The position numbers and the translations under genes are program-made. Positions 1-8,087 of a stretch of DNA of 37,793 nt are shown here, one piece after another (position 1 is the stretch's first letter; every line of letters starts with the position of its first letter). Location of the stretch: NCBI GenBank assembly GCA_041645025.1, contig JBAZQV010000006.1, positions 1-37,793 on the forward strand, in the 5' to 3' direction. This DNA comes from GW2011-AR5 sp041645025. Lineage in GTDB: Archaea; Aenigmatarchaeota; Aenigmatarchaeia; GW2011-AR5. The notes under the pieces are model-generated. The model ran no database searches. It was not told the origin of the DNA and saw only the letters and a list, made by a program, of their open reading frames with translations.

Positions 1-365
1 TACTTTGCAAATTCTACATTTGGCATGTCTTTGAAAGCACTGTCTCCTGTCAGGAACCTTATCTTGTTTTCTAATGCTGTCATGTATCCTATGCAATCCA
101 CATATGACAAATTTTTCTTTTTGTTGTCAAGGCGAAATTTCATTGCTTTGACCAAAATGTCATCTGGCACTTCAATTTCTGCATCTTTGAATTTCGAAAA
201 AACTTCTCTGGCTTTGGCTTCGCCTTTTTCGGCCATCACTATGTAAAGAAGCTCTACCAGGTTGAAGCGTGTCGTTGCTATTGATTCTTCCATGAATCTT
301 ACGTAGTTCGGGTTGTTTTTTATTATTTCAATCAGCGCATAGGTGTCAAAAAGATAGTTTACCAT
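1..365 (-). CDS. PIN-domain protein, VapC-like toxin (3' end cut by window edge)
   Basis: The reading frame starts at an ATG at 365-363 and stays open to the window edge, about 121 codons. It begins MVNYLFDTYALIEI, with the first PIN acidic residue in FDTYALIE. Further in are a Glu in NLVELLY and the C-terminal signature SYVDCIGYMTA followed by FLTGDSAFK, where the remaining metal-binding Asp residues of PIN ribonucleases sit. PIN proteins of this size are typically toxin RNases. The start overlaps the stop of the upstream AbrB-type gene by 7 nt, the usual coupling of antitoxin and toxin. The C-terminus is outside the window. The family assignment is firm; the toxin role is inferred from the pairing. 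Confidence 0.82.
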   Translation of the reverse strand, partial: MVNYLFDTYALIEIIKNNPNYVRFMEESIATTRFNLVELLYIVMAEKGEAKAREVFSKFKDAEIEVPDDILVKAMKFRLDNKKKNLSYVDCIGYMTALENKIRFLTGDSAFKDMPNVEFAK

Positions 366-571
366 CCTTTTCGCACCTCGTCCTTTAATTTTTGTGTTGG
401 CGTTTTCCAGTCAGGCAAAGATCCAAATACATCCTTTACTTTTACTTGCTTGCTTATCTTAATCCGTATTACCTGGCTTGGCCTGATGTCTTCTTTTTCA
501 ACTATATCCTTTGGAAGTATAATTCCCAAAGATCCGCCTATTTTCATGGTCTTACATTCTATCTCAGTCAT
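359..571 (-). CDS. AbrB/SpoVT-type antitoxin-like DNA-binding protein
   Basis: A 70-residue protein with a swapped-hairpin AbrB domain at the N-terminus: KIGGSLGIILPKDIVEKE followed by DIRPSQVIRI, which matches the 'gGSlgi.iPkdi' core of archaeal AbrB/VapB proteins. The C-terminal tail KDVFGSLPDWKTPTQKLKDE is the kind of extension that wraps a PIN toxin. It lies immediately upstream of, and overlaps by 7 nt, the PIN gene on the same strand. It probably represses its own operon and neutralises the PIN protein. The partnership is inferred from the overlap. Confidence 0.8.
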   Translation of the reverse strand: MTEIECKTMKIGGSLGIILPKDIVEKEDIRPSQVIRIKISKQVKVKDVFGSLPDWKTPTQKLKDEVRKGW

Positions 572-612
572 GTTATATCACCTTAAACTAAGTTATATTT
601 TATTTAATTATC

Positions 613-620
613 TATATAAA
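613..620 (+). promoter_or_regulatory. TATA box upstream of elp3
   Basis: TATATAAA in an AT-rich stretch. A transcription start about 26 nt downstream would give a leader of roughly 18 nt before the ATG at 661. No Shine-Dalgarno is visible just before that ATG. Confidence 0.5.
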
Positions 621-660
621 GCTTTTGGTAGGATTAAAGTGTTGCTTGTTTATCTTTATT

Positions 661-2190
661 ATGATAGCACAAAGATTGCTTGACGAGATAAGAAGCGGCA
701 AAATAAAAACCGTTGAGGAGCTGGAGCTAGCGAAGATAAAGCTTGCTGGCGGAAAGTCGCTAGTAAAAAATTCGCAGATACTTGAATTGGCTTCGCCAAG
801 CGACCCAGATTATGACAAAATCAAAAAACTCCTAAAAATAAAAAACGTCCGGACCGCATCGGGCGTGGCAAACATAGCGGTAATGTGGATGCATGAAAAA
901 CATGAAAATAGCTGTCCTGCTAATTGCATCTATTGTCCTCAAGGTAAAGATGAAACAGGACTTATCGCGCCGAAGAGCTACACCGGCGTCGAACCAACAA
1001 CACTGCGAGCCATTCGCAATGATTATGATCCTTTTCTCCAGGTAACAAACAGGATAAAGCAATTGAATCTTATTGGACATTCAACTGACAAGTGTGAGCT
1101 AATAATAATGGGCGGCACGTTCATGGCAACGCCAACTAAGTTCCAAGAAGAGTTTGTCAAACGCTGCCTGGATGGTTTTAATAATGTCACAGCGAACGAC
1201 CTAGATCACGCACAATTAATCAATGAAGCTGCAGCAAACCGCTGCATAGGCATGACGGTAGAAACACGCGCTGATTTTTGCAGCCAGCAACAGATAGAAC
1301 AGATGCTGAAGCTTGGTTGCACGCGTGTTGAGATTGGTGTGCAGAGCACGGATGATAATATTTTGAAAATAATCAACAGAGGGCATAACTCGCAGGCGAA
1401 CATAGATGCCATAAAACGCCTGAAGGAAAATGGGCTGAAAGTTTGTGTGCACTGGATGCCGGGACTCACCGGTCTTTCTGGAAAAATAGACGAAAAGAAA
1501 GAAATAGAAATGTTTTCCTCCCTCTTCACGGCTGATTACATGCCCGATGAGCTGAAAATTTATCCAACGCTTGTTGTGCCAGGGACTAAGTTGTATGAAC
1601 TATGGCGCAACGGAAGGTATACACCGCTCAACACTGATCAAATGATTCGCTTACTCATAGAGTTCAAGAAAATTGTTCCGCTATTCGTGCGAATAAAACG
1701 TGTCATGCGCGACATATCAGAGCACAAATCAGAAGCCGGTGCAAGGGTAACAAATCTCCGGCAGCTTGCAAAGGAAAGGATGAAAAAAGAAAACATTGAA
1801 TGCCGGTGCATAAGATGCCGCGAAGTCGGTCATACAAAAGAAACAAGCGGAGAGCCGGAATTAAAAGAAATTACATACGATGCGTCGGACGGAAAAGAAA
1901 TTTTTCTCAGCTATGAAAATGGCAATGCTCTCCTTGGTTTTCTTAGATTAAGACTTTCGGCTACGGCAACGGTAAGAGAACTTCATGTATACGGTAGTAT
2001 GGTGGAGATAGGGAAAACAGGTGGTTGGCAGCACAGAGGACTTGGAAAGAAGCTGTTAGAAAAGGCAGAAGAAATTGCAAAGTCCTCTGGCTATACTTCA
2101 ATAACAGTGACAAGCGGGATCGGTGTCAGAACCTACTACGAGAAACTCGGTTACTCCTTTGAATCTCCATATATGACGAAAAATTTGTAG
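661..2190 (+). CDS. elp3: Elp3-type tRNA uridine(34) acetyltransferase (radical SAM + GNAT)
   Basis: A 509-residue enzyme that makes the carboxymethyl-type modification at tRNA U34 from acetyl-CoA and SAM. The radical SAM cluster motif is CPANCIYC (Cys85, Cys89, Cys92), preceded by the Elp3-like run KIKNVRTASGVANIAVM. The middle holds the family signatures TVETRAD and RVEIGVQS. The C-terminal 100 residues are a GNAT domain with the acetyl-CoA loop HRGLGKKLLEKA and a terminal GVRTYYEKLGYSFESPYM, close to the usual Elp3 ending. ATG at 661 is preferred; a TTG at 625 would only add a non-conserved hydrophobic extension and lies too close to the TATA box. As is usual in archaea, no other Elongator subunit is nearby. 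Confidence 0.93.
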   Translation: MIAQRLLDEIRSGKIKTVEELELAKIKLAGGKSLVKNSQILELASPSDPDYDKIKKLLKIKNVRTASGVANIAVMWMHEKHENSCPANCIYCPQGKDETGLIAPKSYTGVEPTTLRAIRNDYDPFLQVTNRIKQLNLIGHSTDKCELIIMGGTFMATPTKFQEEFVKRCLDGFNNVTANDLDHAQLINEAAANRCIGMTVETRADFCSQQQIEQMLKLGCTRVEIGVQSTDDNILKIINRGHNSQANIDAIKRLKENGLKVCVHWMPGLTGLSGKIDEKKEIEMFSSLFTADYMPDELKIYPTLVVPGTKLYELWRNGRYTPLNTDQMIRLLIEFKKIVPLFVRIKRVMRDISEHKSEAGARVTNLRQLAKERMKKENIECRCIRCREVGHTKETSGEPELKEITYDASDGKEIFLSYENGNALLGFLRLRLSATATVRELHVYGSMVEIGKTGGWQHRGLGKKLLEKAEEIAKSSGYTSITVTSGIGVRTYYEKLGYSFESPYMTKNL

Positions 2191-2343
2191 GATAAGATAA
2201 TTTTAAGAACTCCGGCAGGCATATAATATTGGGTATTGGTCTTTTCTTTATCTGCAACGTTGTTTAAAACTGTTGTCTAAAGGCAACAGATATTACATAA
2301 ACAATGTTGAGATCCCGTCTTCTTTCAGAAAAAAGAAGATGCG

Positions 2344-2586
2344 ATGGTGATTGCTATGACACTCGAACAAGAAATGCGACATGAGGTTGCCAGGCTTGAA
2401 AGAGAATTGGAATTAGTAAATGTCGAACTAGATAAAGTACATGCCAGAATAATTCAGCTTCTGGACACAAGAAAGAAAACAGAATACGATCTCAGGGTAT
2501 TGCGCGGCAGCGTTGAGGAAAATTACATAAGACAAGTCGAGGAAGAGAGTCTCGCAAATATCTTGAACAAAAAAATAAAAATCTGA
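2344..2586 (+). CDS. Small coiled-coil protein, unknown function
   Basis: An 80-residue, highly charged protein that looks like one long helix: repeated Glu/Arg/Leu heptads from EQEMRHEVARLERELELV through VEENYIRQVEEES. There is no membrane segment or cysteine. The start could be ATG 2344 or ATG 2356 (MTLEQEM). An 8-bp inverted repeat (2318-2325 with 2332-2339, 6-nt loop) ends 4 nt before the first ATG. It converges on the DedA gene 5 nt away. I do not recognise a family; a chorismate-mutase-like or prefoldin-like helix is possible but unsupported. Confidence 0.55.
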   Translation: MVIAMTLEQEMRHEVARLERELELVNVELDKVHARIIQLLDTRKKTEYDLRVLRGSVEENYIRQVEEESLANILNKKIKI

Positions 2587-2591
2587 AAAAT

Positions 2592-3296
2592 CTATCTAGA
2601 CTTCTGCATACCTTTATCTTTATTTCTAGAAAAAATTCTTTTGTAGTGGTGGGTGTATTTATGCATGTATCTGTACAATGCGTAGACAACCGCTATCACA
2701 ACTATGATAGTCAATATATTTTCCATCATATTTAGTTTTCCCGCAATGCTGACATAGGCTGCGCCAAGTTCCCATCCCACCAGGCTCAGAATAAACGTTC
2801 GCGGGATTGAGCCGATGAATGTCGCTACGGCGTACTTCTTCCAGGACAACCGTAGGACGCCGGCTGAAAGCGATACAATGGCGATTGGAAAGAAAGGTAT
2901 GGCACGAAGGGCAACTATAGTTACCCAGACCTTATTACCTTTTTCCAGTTTCTTCTCCTGGGCCTCTACCGTTGACCATGATATCCTGAGAAATTTGTGA
3001 AATTTCATCACAAGCCTGCGGCCGCCGAAATATCCTATGCCATATGCAAAAAAAGACCCAATAGTCGACGCTATGGATGCAGGAATGACAATGGTGAAAA
3101 ATATCCTTGACACTGCATCCCAAAACGCGATGTCGGGCGGTATGAGAATAAAGCTGGCACCCATTATCACGAGAGGAGACGGCACAGGAAGCAGAAGCTC
3201 TTCCAGAATCACTACGATGAACACGCTGAAAGCGCCATAGGTATGTATAATGGAAAGGACCCACGCCACCAGGCCGCTAAGTATTTCAGAGAACAT
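2592..3296 (-). CDS. DedA/VTT-family membrane protein
   Basis: A 234-residue polytopic membrane protein. The N-terminal part carries the DedA hallmark VILEELLLPVPSPLVIM. A central stretch GSFFAYGIGYFGGRR matches the 'G..iGY.iGr..G' motif, and FFPIAIVSLSAGVLRLSW matches the conserved proline-containing re-entrant region. DedA/SNARE-associated proteins are lipid scramblases or transporters of the VTT superfamily; the substrate cannot be read from sequence. The gene starts 41 nt downstream of the thrS stop on the same strand and is probably cotranscribed with it. The C-terminus is strongly basic. Confidence 0.85.
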   Translation of the reverse strand: MFSEILSGLVAWVLSIIHTYGAFSVFIVVILEELLLPVPSPLVIMGASFILIPPDIAFWDAVSRIFFTIVIPASIASTIGSFFAYGIGYFGGRRLVMKFHKFLRISWSTVEAQEKKLEKGNKVWVTIVALRAIPFFPIAIVSLSAGVLRLSWKKYAVATFIGSIPRTFILSLVGWELGAAYVSIAGKLNMMENILTIIVVIAVVYALYRYMHKYTHHYKRIFSRNKDKGMQKSR

Positions 3297-3337
3297 AAAT
3301 AAAATTTAGATACGCAAGCTAAAATAACACAACACAC

Positions 3338-5047
3338 TTATTGTTTGTTTTCTATTTCCTTTGTTATCTTTGCCAGAAATTCTTCGACGCTTACGCCGAA
3401 GCGCGGCTTTTCGCCGCGTGCTCGCACCGCAAGCGTGCCGTTGGCTTCTTCCTTGTCGCCTATTACAATTATATAAGGGGTTTTCTGCATCTCCGCATCT
3501 CTTATTTTGTAATCAACAGTGTTTTGCCTTAAGTCAGCTTCTGCACGGATGCCTTTTTCCACAAATAATTTGCAAAACCTGTTGGCAGCGTCCGAGTTCC
3601 TGTCTGTAAGCGATAAGATTTTTACCTGAACCGGCGAAAGCCATACAGGCAGCTTTCCTTCGGTCTGCTCCAGAAGGTATGCAACGAAGCGTTCATAGCT
3701 GCCAAGGATTGCCCGGTGAATAATTATTGGCGTTTTCTTGTCGCCGTTTGCATCGATATAAAACATTCCCAGTCTCTTTGGCACGACTATATCAACCTGG
3801 GATGTTGCAATGGTCTCCTCTTTACCCAGGGAGTTCTTTATCTGAACATCAATTTTAGGCCCGTAGAATGCCGCTTCGCCTTCTTCTTCTACAAACTTTG
3901 TGCTGAACTCTTTCATCGCATCCCTTATTTCGTCGCAGGCGTGCGCCCACTCCTTCGGGTCGCCAGTATACTTGTCAGGGTTATTCTTGAAATCAGGAAG
4001 CGCCAAGCGGAACCAATAGTCCTTTATCCCGACTATTGCATAAACTTCCTTGAAAAGTTTCAATACACCAAGAAATTCTTCCTTAAGCTGATCCGGCGTC
4101 ATGTAAATATGAGAGTCGTTTTGTGTAAACGCACGTACTCTTATCAGTCCATAGGTCACTCCGGAAAGCTCATTTCTGTATGTCATGCCAGGCTCTGCCA
4201 AACGCAGAGGCAGGTCACGGTAGCTTTCAACCAGCTTGTTATAAATCATGTGATGATGAGGGCAGTTCATCGGTTTAAGGTAGTATTCTTCGCCATCAAT
4301 GTCCATTGGCGCGTACATCGAATCCTTATAGTATGGCAGGTGACCGGTTTTTTCATATAGATGTCCTCTGGTAATATGGGGCGTGCTGACATACCGGTAA
4401 CCGTACTTTTCTTCTATCTGTCTCATGAACTGAATCAAAATATTTCGAAGGGTCTCCCCGTTTGGCAGCCATAAAGGCAGTCCGGCACCTACTTCCTCTG
4501 AGAGGTGAAATATGCCCAACTCTTCGCCAAGTATTCTGTGATCATTGGGCGTAAGATTCCTGCGGTCAAGAATTATTTTTCCTCTTGAATCCTGCTTTTC
4601 CTTTTTCTCTTTATTTACTAGCTTGATTTTTTCCTGTGCTGCAGAAGTTATCTCTCGTGAAAGCTCAGAAAGAGGGTGACCTTTGCACTTCAGCTCAAAA
4701 GATTTGTACCAGCCGAACGGTGAGCGATGAACCTCATAATCTTTTTTCAAACTCTCTGCGATTTTTATGACCATGGCCAGCGCGACAGCAGGTTTCGCTG
4801 GCGTTGAACTGAGATGAACAAAAGGATAAACGACTATGGTTTTTGTGTGGACTTGCTCAGCTACTTTTTTAATTTCATCGGCTGTCTTCTCGGCCACTGA
4901 ATCGTCGTCGCCCTCCTCGGAAGAACAAAAAGCAACAAGACACTCCTCAACGCGTTCCTTGTCGGTGTCGGTTTGCTCGGCTGACTCTATGGCCTTCTTT
5001 TTCTTTTCGTATTCGATGTAGTCGCAGTGGGTCAAAAGGATCTTCAT
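3338..5047 (-). CDS. thrS: Threonyl-tRNA synthetase, archaeal type with N-terminal editing domain
   Basis: A 569-residue class II synthetase that charges tRNA-Thr. Residues 1 to about 140 form the archaeal D-aminoacyl-deacylase-like editing domain (MKILLTHCDYIEYE, TIVVYPFVHLSS, HRSPFGWYKSF). The catalytic core contains LPLWLPNGETLRN, the zinc-site Cys in KPMNCPHHHMIY, motif 2 in EPGMTYRNE and motif 3 in IIIHRAILGSYER. The anticodon-binding domain is at the end (PVWLSPVQVKIL, RAEADLRQNTVDYKIRDAE). The length is slightly shorter than typical archaeal ThrRS. A GGAGA Shine-Dalgarno lies about 6 nt before the ATG. Confidence 0.96.
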   Translation of the reverse strand: MKILLTHCDYIEYEKKKKAIESAEQTDTDKERVEECLVAFCSSEEGDDDSVAEKTADEIKKVAEQVHTKTIVVYPFVHLSSTPAKPAVALAMVIKIAESLKKDYEVHRSPFGWYKSFELKCKGHPLSELSREITSAAQEKIKLVNKEKKEKQDSRGKIILDRRNLTPNDHRILGEELGIFHLSEEVGAGLPLWLPNGETLRNILIQFMRQIEEKYGYRYVSTPHITRGHLYEKTGHLPYYKDSMYAPMDIDGEEYYLKPMNCPHHHMIYNKLVESYRDLPLRLAEPGMTYRNELSGVTYGLIRVRAFTQNDSHIYMTPDQLKEEFLGVLKLFKEVYAIVGIKDYWFRLALPDFKNNPDKYTGDPKEWAHACDEIRDAMKEFSTKFVEEEGEAAFYGPKIDVQIKNSLGKEETIATSQVDIVVPKRLGMFYIDANGDKKTPIIIHRAILGSYERFVAYLLEQTEGKLPVWLSPVQVKILSLTDRNSDAANRFCKLFVEKGIRAEADLRQNTVDYKIRDAEMQKTPYIIVIGDKEEANGTLAVRARGEKPRFGVSVEEFLAKITKEIENKQ

Positions 5048-5185
5048 ATAATCTCTCCAATTATACTGATTTTCGTACTTAAAAAACTAAATACAACTGC
5101 TATAGAATTAGTGTTGGACTGTCCGTAATTCACCGGTCATAACTACCCAACTAACATTGTCTTGTAGATTATTTAAGTCTTGTAA

Positions 5186-5842
5186 TCACAAAATTTCGTC
5201 AAAGTGACGGACGTAAAACAGTCCATTCGAGTTTCTGTTCGGCTTCCTTGAGCTGTATTTTACTTTCAAAACAACACACCTTATTCCAAATTCTCCGGCG
5301 GCTTTTATCATGTCTTCCCTGTCATCGGCAAACAAAGCCCTTTCCGGATTGAATTTTACCTTTCTTTGCAGCTTTTTCCAAAACATTGTGTTGCATTTAG
5401 TATATCCAATATCTGTTTGGGTGAAGATGCCGTCAAAATAATTTCCAATTTTCGTGTGCGCTATTTTATATTTTGTTGACTTATTGTCGGCTGCTGTGAC
5501 CAAATATACTTTTTTGCCGTGTTTTTTAAGAAAATCCAAAAAACGCATCGTATGAGGATGAAGTTTAATGAGGTACTTTGCCTTGTCGCGTATTTTCCAC
5601 AAATCCAATCCAAGCTCCTTTGACCAAAAATTTACATCGCCCCATTCCGGATGCCCCATTCTTTCATGATATTTGGAAAATAATATTTCCCTCGATTTCT
5701 TCAGTGTTATCTTATTTTTCTTTGCGTAGGCTTTTGGCGCCAGTGTTTCCCAGAAATAATCTTCATAGTGCTGATCAATGAGTGTGCCGTCCATATCCAG
5801 AAGTACAGTATCGATATTTGCCCAGTCTATCTTATTGACCAT
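5186..5842 (-). CDS. HAD-superfamily hydrolase
   Basis: A 218-residue HAD phosphatase-type protein. Motif I is LLDMDGTLID, motif II is the Thr in VYLVTAADN, a Lys follows in the KYKIAHTK region, and motif IV is LFADDREDMIKAA. An alpha-helical cap of about 70 residues sits between motifs I and II (DYFWETLAPKAYAKKN). The substrate is unknown; phosphoglycolate or nucleotide phosphatase activity would be usual guesses. It stands alone, with an AT-rich TATA-like stretch about 25 nt upstream of the start. Confidence 0.85.
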   Translation of the reverse strand: MVNKIDWANIDTVLLDMDGTLIDQHYEDYFWETLAPKAYAKKNKITLKKSREILFSKYHERMGHPEWGDVNFWSKELGLDLWKIRDKAKYLIKLHPHTMRFLDFLKKHGKKVYLVTAADNKSTKYKIAHTKIGNYFDGIFTQTDIGYTKCNTMFWKKLQRKVKFNPERALFADDREDMIKAAGEFGIRCVVLKVKYSSRKPNRNSNGLFYVRHFDEIL

Positions 5843-5896
5843 TGTTCTGATATGATTATTCGAATTAAAAAGCTTGCTTTTCTAATTAGAAAATAC

Positions 5897-6018
5897 AGCC
5901 CCGTGGTGTAGAGCACCTTTCCAGAAAGCTGCACTAAAGCGGAAGGAATGGTGTGCAGATCGGTCAAGCATAGAGGCCTTTGAAGCCTCGGACGACGGTT
6001 CGAATCCGTCCGGGGCTA
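5897..6018 (+). tRNA. tRNA-Gln (anticodon TTG) with an insert in the D arm
   Basis: Acceptor AGCCCCG (5897-5903) pairs with CGGGGCT (6011-6017), discriminator A6018. The anticodon arm is GAGGC-CTTTGAA-GCCTC with anticodon TTG, and the T arm is GACGG-TTCGAAT-CCGTC. The D arm GTGC...GCAT forms only after removing 47 nt between TGGTG (5904-5908) and C5956, leaving a 75-nt tRNA. A1-U72 is the first pair known for archaeal tRNA-Gln. No CCA is encoded. A T6 run follows directly. Confidence 0.9.
5909..5955 (+). other. Candidate intron in the D arm of tRNA-Gln
   Basis: A 47-nt insert flanked by the direct repeat TGGTGT, so the junction is ambiguous over 4 positions (equivalently 5906-5952). Inside, CTTTCC pairs with GGAAGG and CACC pairs with GGTG. 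In the register with exon 1 ending at 5906 and exon 2 starting at 5954, CCGT (5901-5904) and ATGG (5948-5951) make a 4-bp helix between two 3-nt bulges, as in a relaxed bulge-helix-bulge. The outer helices are weak, so the exact splice register is uncertain. Confidence 0.6.
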
Positions 6019-6024
6019 TTTTTT
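6019..6024 (+). terminator. T-run terminator after tRNA-Gln
   Basis: Six consecutive T immediately after the discriminator base, consistent with archaeal oligo-T termination. Confidence 0.5.
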
Positions 6025-6057
6025 AAGCTTTTGTAATCAACTAATGTGCTGGGAAAA

Positions 6058-6276
6058 ATGAACGAAGACCGTCTTCCAGAAAACTTTGAAGTTTCAATAG
6101 CTCTAAGACTCAGGAGAGATCATAAACTTTCAAAGAGTGATACAAGGAGACTTTTAAGTCAGATTTACGTTCATACGCCTGAAATAAGCGTAAATGGCGC
6201 TACGTACCGTCTTGACAGGGAGTACTATCTTCTTGACAATAGAAACGAAATAGTGGTAAGATACGAACGCGAGTAA
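6058..6276 (+). CDS. Small hypothetical protein
   Basis: A 72-residue soluble protein if started at ATG 6058 (MNEDRLPENF); a GTG at 6046 would add four residues. It has a basic helical half (SIALRLRRDHKLSKSDTRR) and a second half likely made of beta strands (YRLDREYYLLD, EIVVRYERE). I do not recognise a family. It lies between tRNA-Gln and the aminotransferase on the same strand and overlaps no stronger ORF, but it lacks a clear Shine-Dalgarno. Confidence 0.5.
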   Translation: MNEDRLPENFEVSIALRLRRDHKLSKSDTRRLLSQIYVHTPEISVNGATYRLDREYYLLDNRNEIVVRYERE

Positions 6277-6290
6277 ATATCCATGATTAG

Positions 6291-6297
6291 CTTAAAT
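6291..6297 (+). promoter_or_regulatory. TATA box of the aminotransferase gene
   Basis: CTTAAAT centred about 27 nt before the ATG at 6321, which predicts a leaderless transcript. Confidence 0.5.
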
Positions 6298-6320
6298 TTC
6301 TTTTACTGTAATTTATTACT

Positions 6321-7496
6321 ATGCAGCCAGCTGAAAGGACAAAGAACGTAAAGTATTCCATAAGAGACATCGCGGTGCTCGCGAAGCAGGTTGCCAAAAA
6401 AAGAGACATGATATACCTTAACATAGGCGACCCCAACAGGTTTGACTTCAGAACCCCGCCACACCTCATTGCCGCAGTGATAAAGGCTATGAAGCAGAAC
6501 AAGAACTTTTATGCAGATTCAATGGGCGAACCGGAAGCGGTGGATGCCATAGCTGACTACTACCGCAGCATCGGAGTGAATGTGCTTAATGGCGATGTAC
6601 TTATAACATCCGGAGTGTCTGAAGGCATAGGGATGTGCTTTGCGGCATTTTTCAATCCCGGAGACAATGTCCTCATACCAAAGCCTTCTTATCCTGTTTA
6701 CAGTGCATACCTGAATCTCTACGATATTGGCATAAATTTCTACACGCTCAACGAGAACATGAACTGGAACCTGGACATAGACAACATTGAAAAGAGCATC
6801 AATGAAAAGACCAAGGCAATTGTCATAATAAATCCGAACAACCCGACGGGCGCTGTATATGACAAGCAGACGCTGAAGGACCTCATAAACCTGGCTGGCC
6901 AGCACAAACTTTTGATATTTTCGGACGAGATCTACGACGAGCTGATTCTTGAGGGAAAAATGTATCACACGGCTGCTCTTTCGAAAGAGGTTCCGGTAAT
7001 AACGTTCAACGGTTTAGCAAAGAATTTCTTGGCCCCTGGCTGGAGAACGGGCTGGCTAGCAATAAAGGATGTTTCAGGAGAACTGAAAGACGCGAAGAAC
7101 GCACTTTTCCAGCTGGCTCGAGCAAGACTCTGCTCGGTGACGCCGCAACAGTATGCTGTAAAACCGGCACTGGAAGGCAACCGGAAGCATGTAAGGGATG
7201 CGATAAAAAAACTGCGCAGCAGGCGCGATATCGTATACAAGAGAATAAACGAAATAGAAGGTCTCAGCATGAAGAAACCACAGGCCGCTTTCTATGCTTT
7301 TCCTAAAATAAATTTCAAAATAGATGACAAGCTTTTTGTCACAAAACTAATAGAAGAAGAGGGCGTTGCCACTGTCCATGGCTCAGGCTTTGACATGCCT
7401 GAGCATTTTAGGATAGTCTACCTGCCACAGGAGCCGCTGCTCAACGAGGCTCTTAACAGGATTGAAAGATTTGTGAAAAGGAACCGTGCTGTATAG
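6321..7496 (+). CDS. Class I/II PLP-dependent aminotransferase (Asp/Ala type)
   Basis: A 391-residue fold-type I aminotransferase. Visible family features are YLNIGDPNRFDF near the N-terminus, TSGVSEGIGM, the PKPSYPVY segment, NPNNPTGAVY with the pyridine-contacting Asn, SDEIYDEL with the Asp and Tyr that hold the PLP ring, and FNGLAKNFLAPGWRTGW with the Schiff-base Lys and phosphate-binding Arg. FRIVYLPQ near the end has the Arg that binds the substrate carboxylate. It resembles the archaeal alanine/aspartate aminotransferases of the AlaAT-like branch; substrate specificity cannot be decided here. It starts from its own leaderless promoter. Confidence 0.9.
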   Translation: MQPAERTKNVKYSIRDIAVLAKQVAKKRDMIYLNIGDPNRFDFRTPPHLIAAVIKAMKQNKNFYADSMGEPEAVDAIADYYRSIGVNVLNGDVLITSGVSEGIGMCFAAFFNPGDNVLIPKPSYPVYSAYLNLYDIGINFYTLNENMNWNLDIDNIEKSINEKTKAIVIINPNNPTGAVYDKQTLKDLINLAGQHKLLIFSDEIYDELILEGKMYHTAALSKEVPVITFNGLAKNFLAPGWRTGWLAIKDVSGELKDAKNALFQLARARLCSVTPQQYAVKPALEGNRKHVRDAIKKLRSRRDIVYKRINEIEGLSMKKPQAAFYAFPKINFKIDDKLFVTKLIEEEGVATVHGSGFDMPEHFRIVYLPQEPLLNEALNRIERFVKRNRAV

Positions 7497-7498
7497 CA

Positions 7499-7505
7499 TT
7501 ATAAA
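7499..7505 (+). promoter_or_regulatory. TATA box of trm56, decides its start
   Basis: TTATAAA centred 26 nt before ATG 7528. It overlaps the stop region of the preceding gene and argues against the upstream in-frame start at 7486. Confidence 0.55.
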
Positions 7506-7527
7506 CCGTTCGCCACATATTTTACTT

Positions 7528-8049
7528 ATGTTAGTCATTCTTCGCCTTGGCCATCGCTTAGGCAGGGATCAGCGCATATCTACGCATTGTGGGCTTGTTT
7601 CACGTGTGCTGGGCGCTGACAAAATAATCTACAGCGGCGACCAGGACAGCGGGATAATAAAAAATATAGAGGAAGTCGGAGCCAGATGGGGCGGATCCTT
7701 CACAGCAGAGTATCAAAAAAACTGGAAATCCGTAGTAGAGGAATACAAAAGAAAAAAATTCTCTATTTGCCATCTTTCTATGTATGGAATGTCAATACAG
7801 GGTAAAATCAAAACATTGAGAAAAAAAACCAATATCCTAGTTGTCGTTGGAGGTGAAAAGGTGCCGCCGGACATCTATACGTTAGCTGATTACAATATAG
7901 CCATAGGCAACCAGCCCCACAGCGAAGTGGCGGCACTGGCTATATTTCTTCATGAATATTTTGCCGGCAAAGAACTGGAAAAAAACTTCAAGAACGCAAA
8001 ATTAAAAATAATCCCCCAGGAAAAAGGGAAGAAAGTCGAGGAAGCGTAA
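7528..8049 (+). CDS. trm56: tRNA (cytidine(56)-2'-O)-methyltransferase Trm56
   Basis: A 173-residue SPOUT methyltransferase that methylates the ribose of C56 in the T loop, an archaea-specific modification. The N-terminus LVILRLGHRLGRDQRISTH with LVSRVLGADKI is the family signature. The SAM-binding trefoil knot follows in LVVVGGEKVPPDIY, ADYNIAIGNQPHSEVAALAIFL, and the C-terminus is basic. The upstream ATG at 7486 would add 14 residues that overlap the previous gene; the TATA spacing supports 7528. Confidence 0.94.
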   Translation: MLVILRLGHRLGRDQRISTHCGLVSRVLGADKIIYSGDQDSGIIKNIEEVGARWGGSFTAEYQKNWKSVVEEYKRKKFSICHLSMYGMSIQGKIKTLRKKTNILVVVGGEKVPPDIYTLADYNIAIGNQPHSEVAALAIFLHEYFAGKELEKNFKNAKLKIIPQEKGKKVEEA

Positions 8050-8058
8050 TGTTTTTTC

Positions 8059-8067
8059 TATTTAAAT
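8059..8067 (+). promoter_or_regulatory. TATA box of the purF-like gene
   Basis: TATTTAAAT centred 25 nt before ATG 8088; leaderless start predicted. Confidence 0.5.
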
Positions 8068-8087
8068 TTAATGATCATAGCTAATTT

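Noticed and set aside
3716..4360. 214-codon frame on the plus strand
   Set aside because: Entirely inside thrS on the other strand; the translation has no protein-family features and is a shadow.
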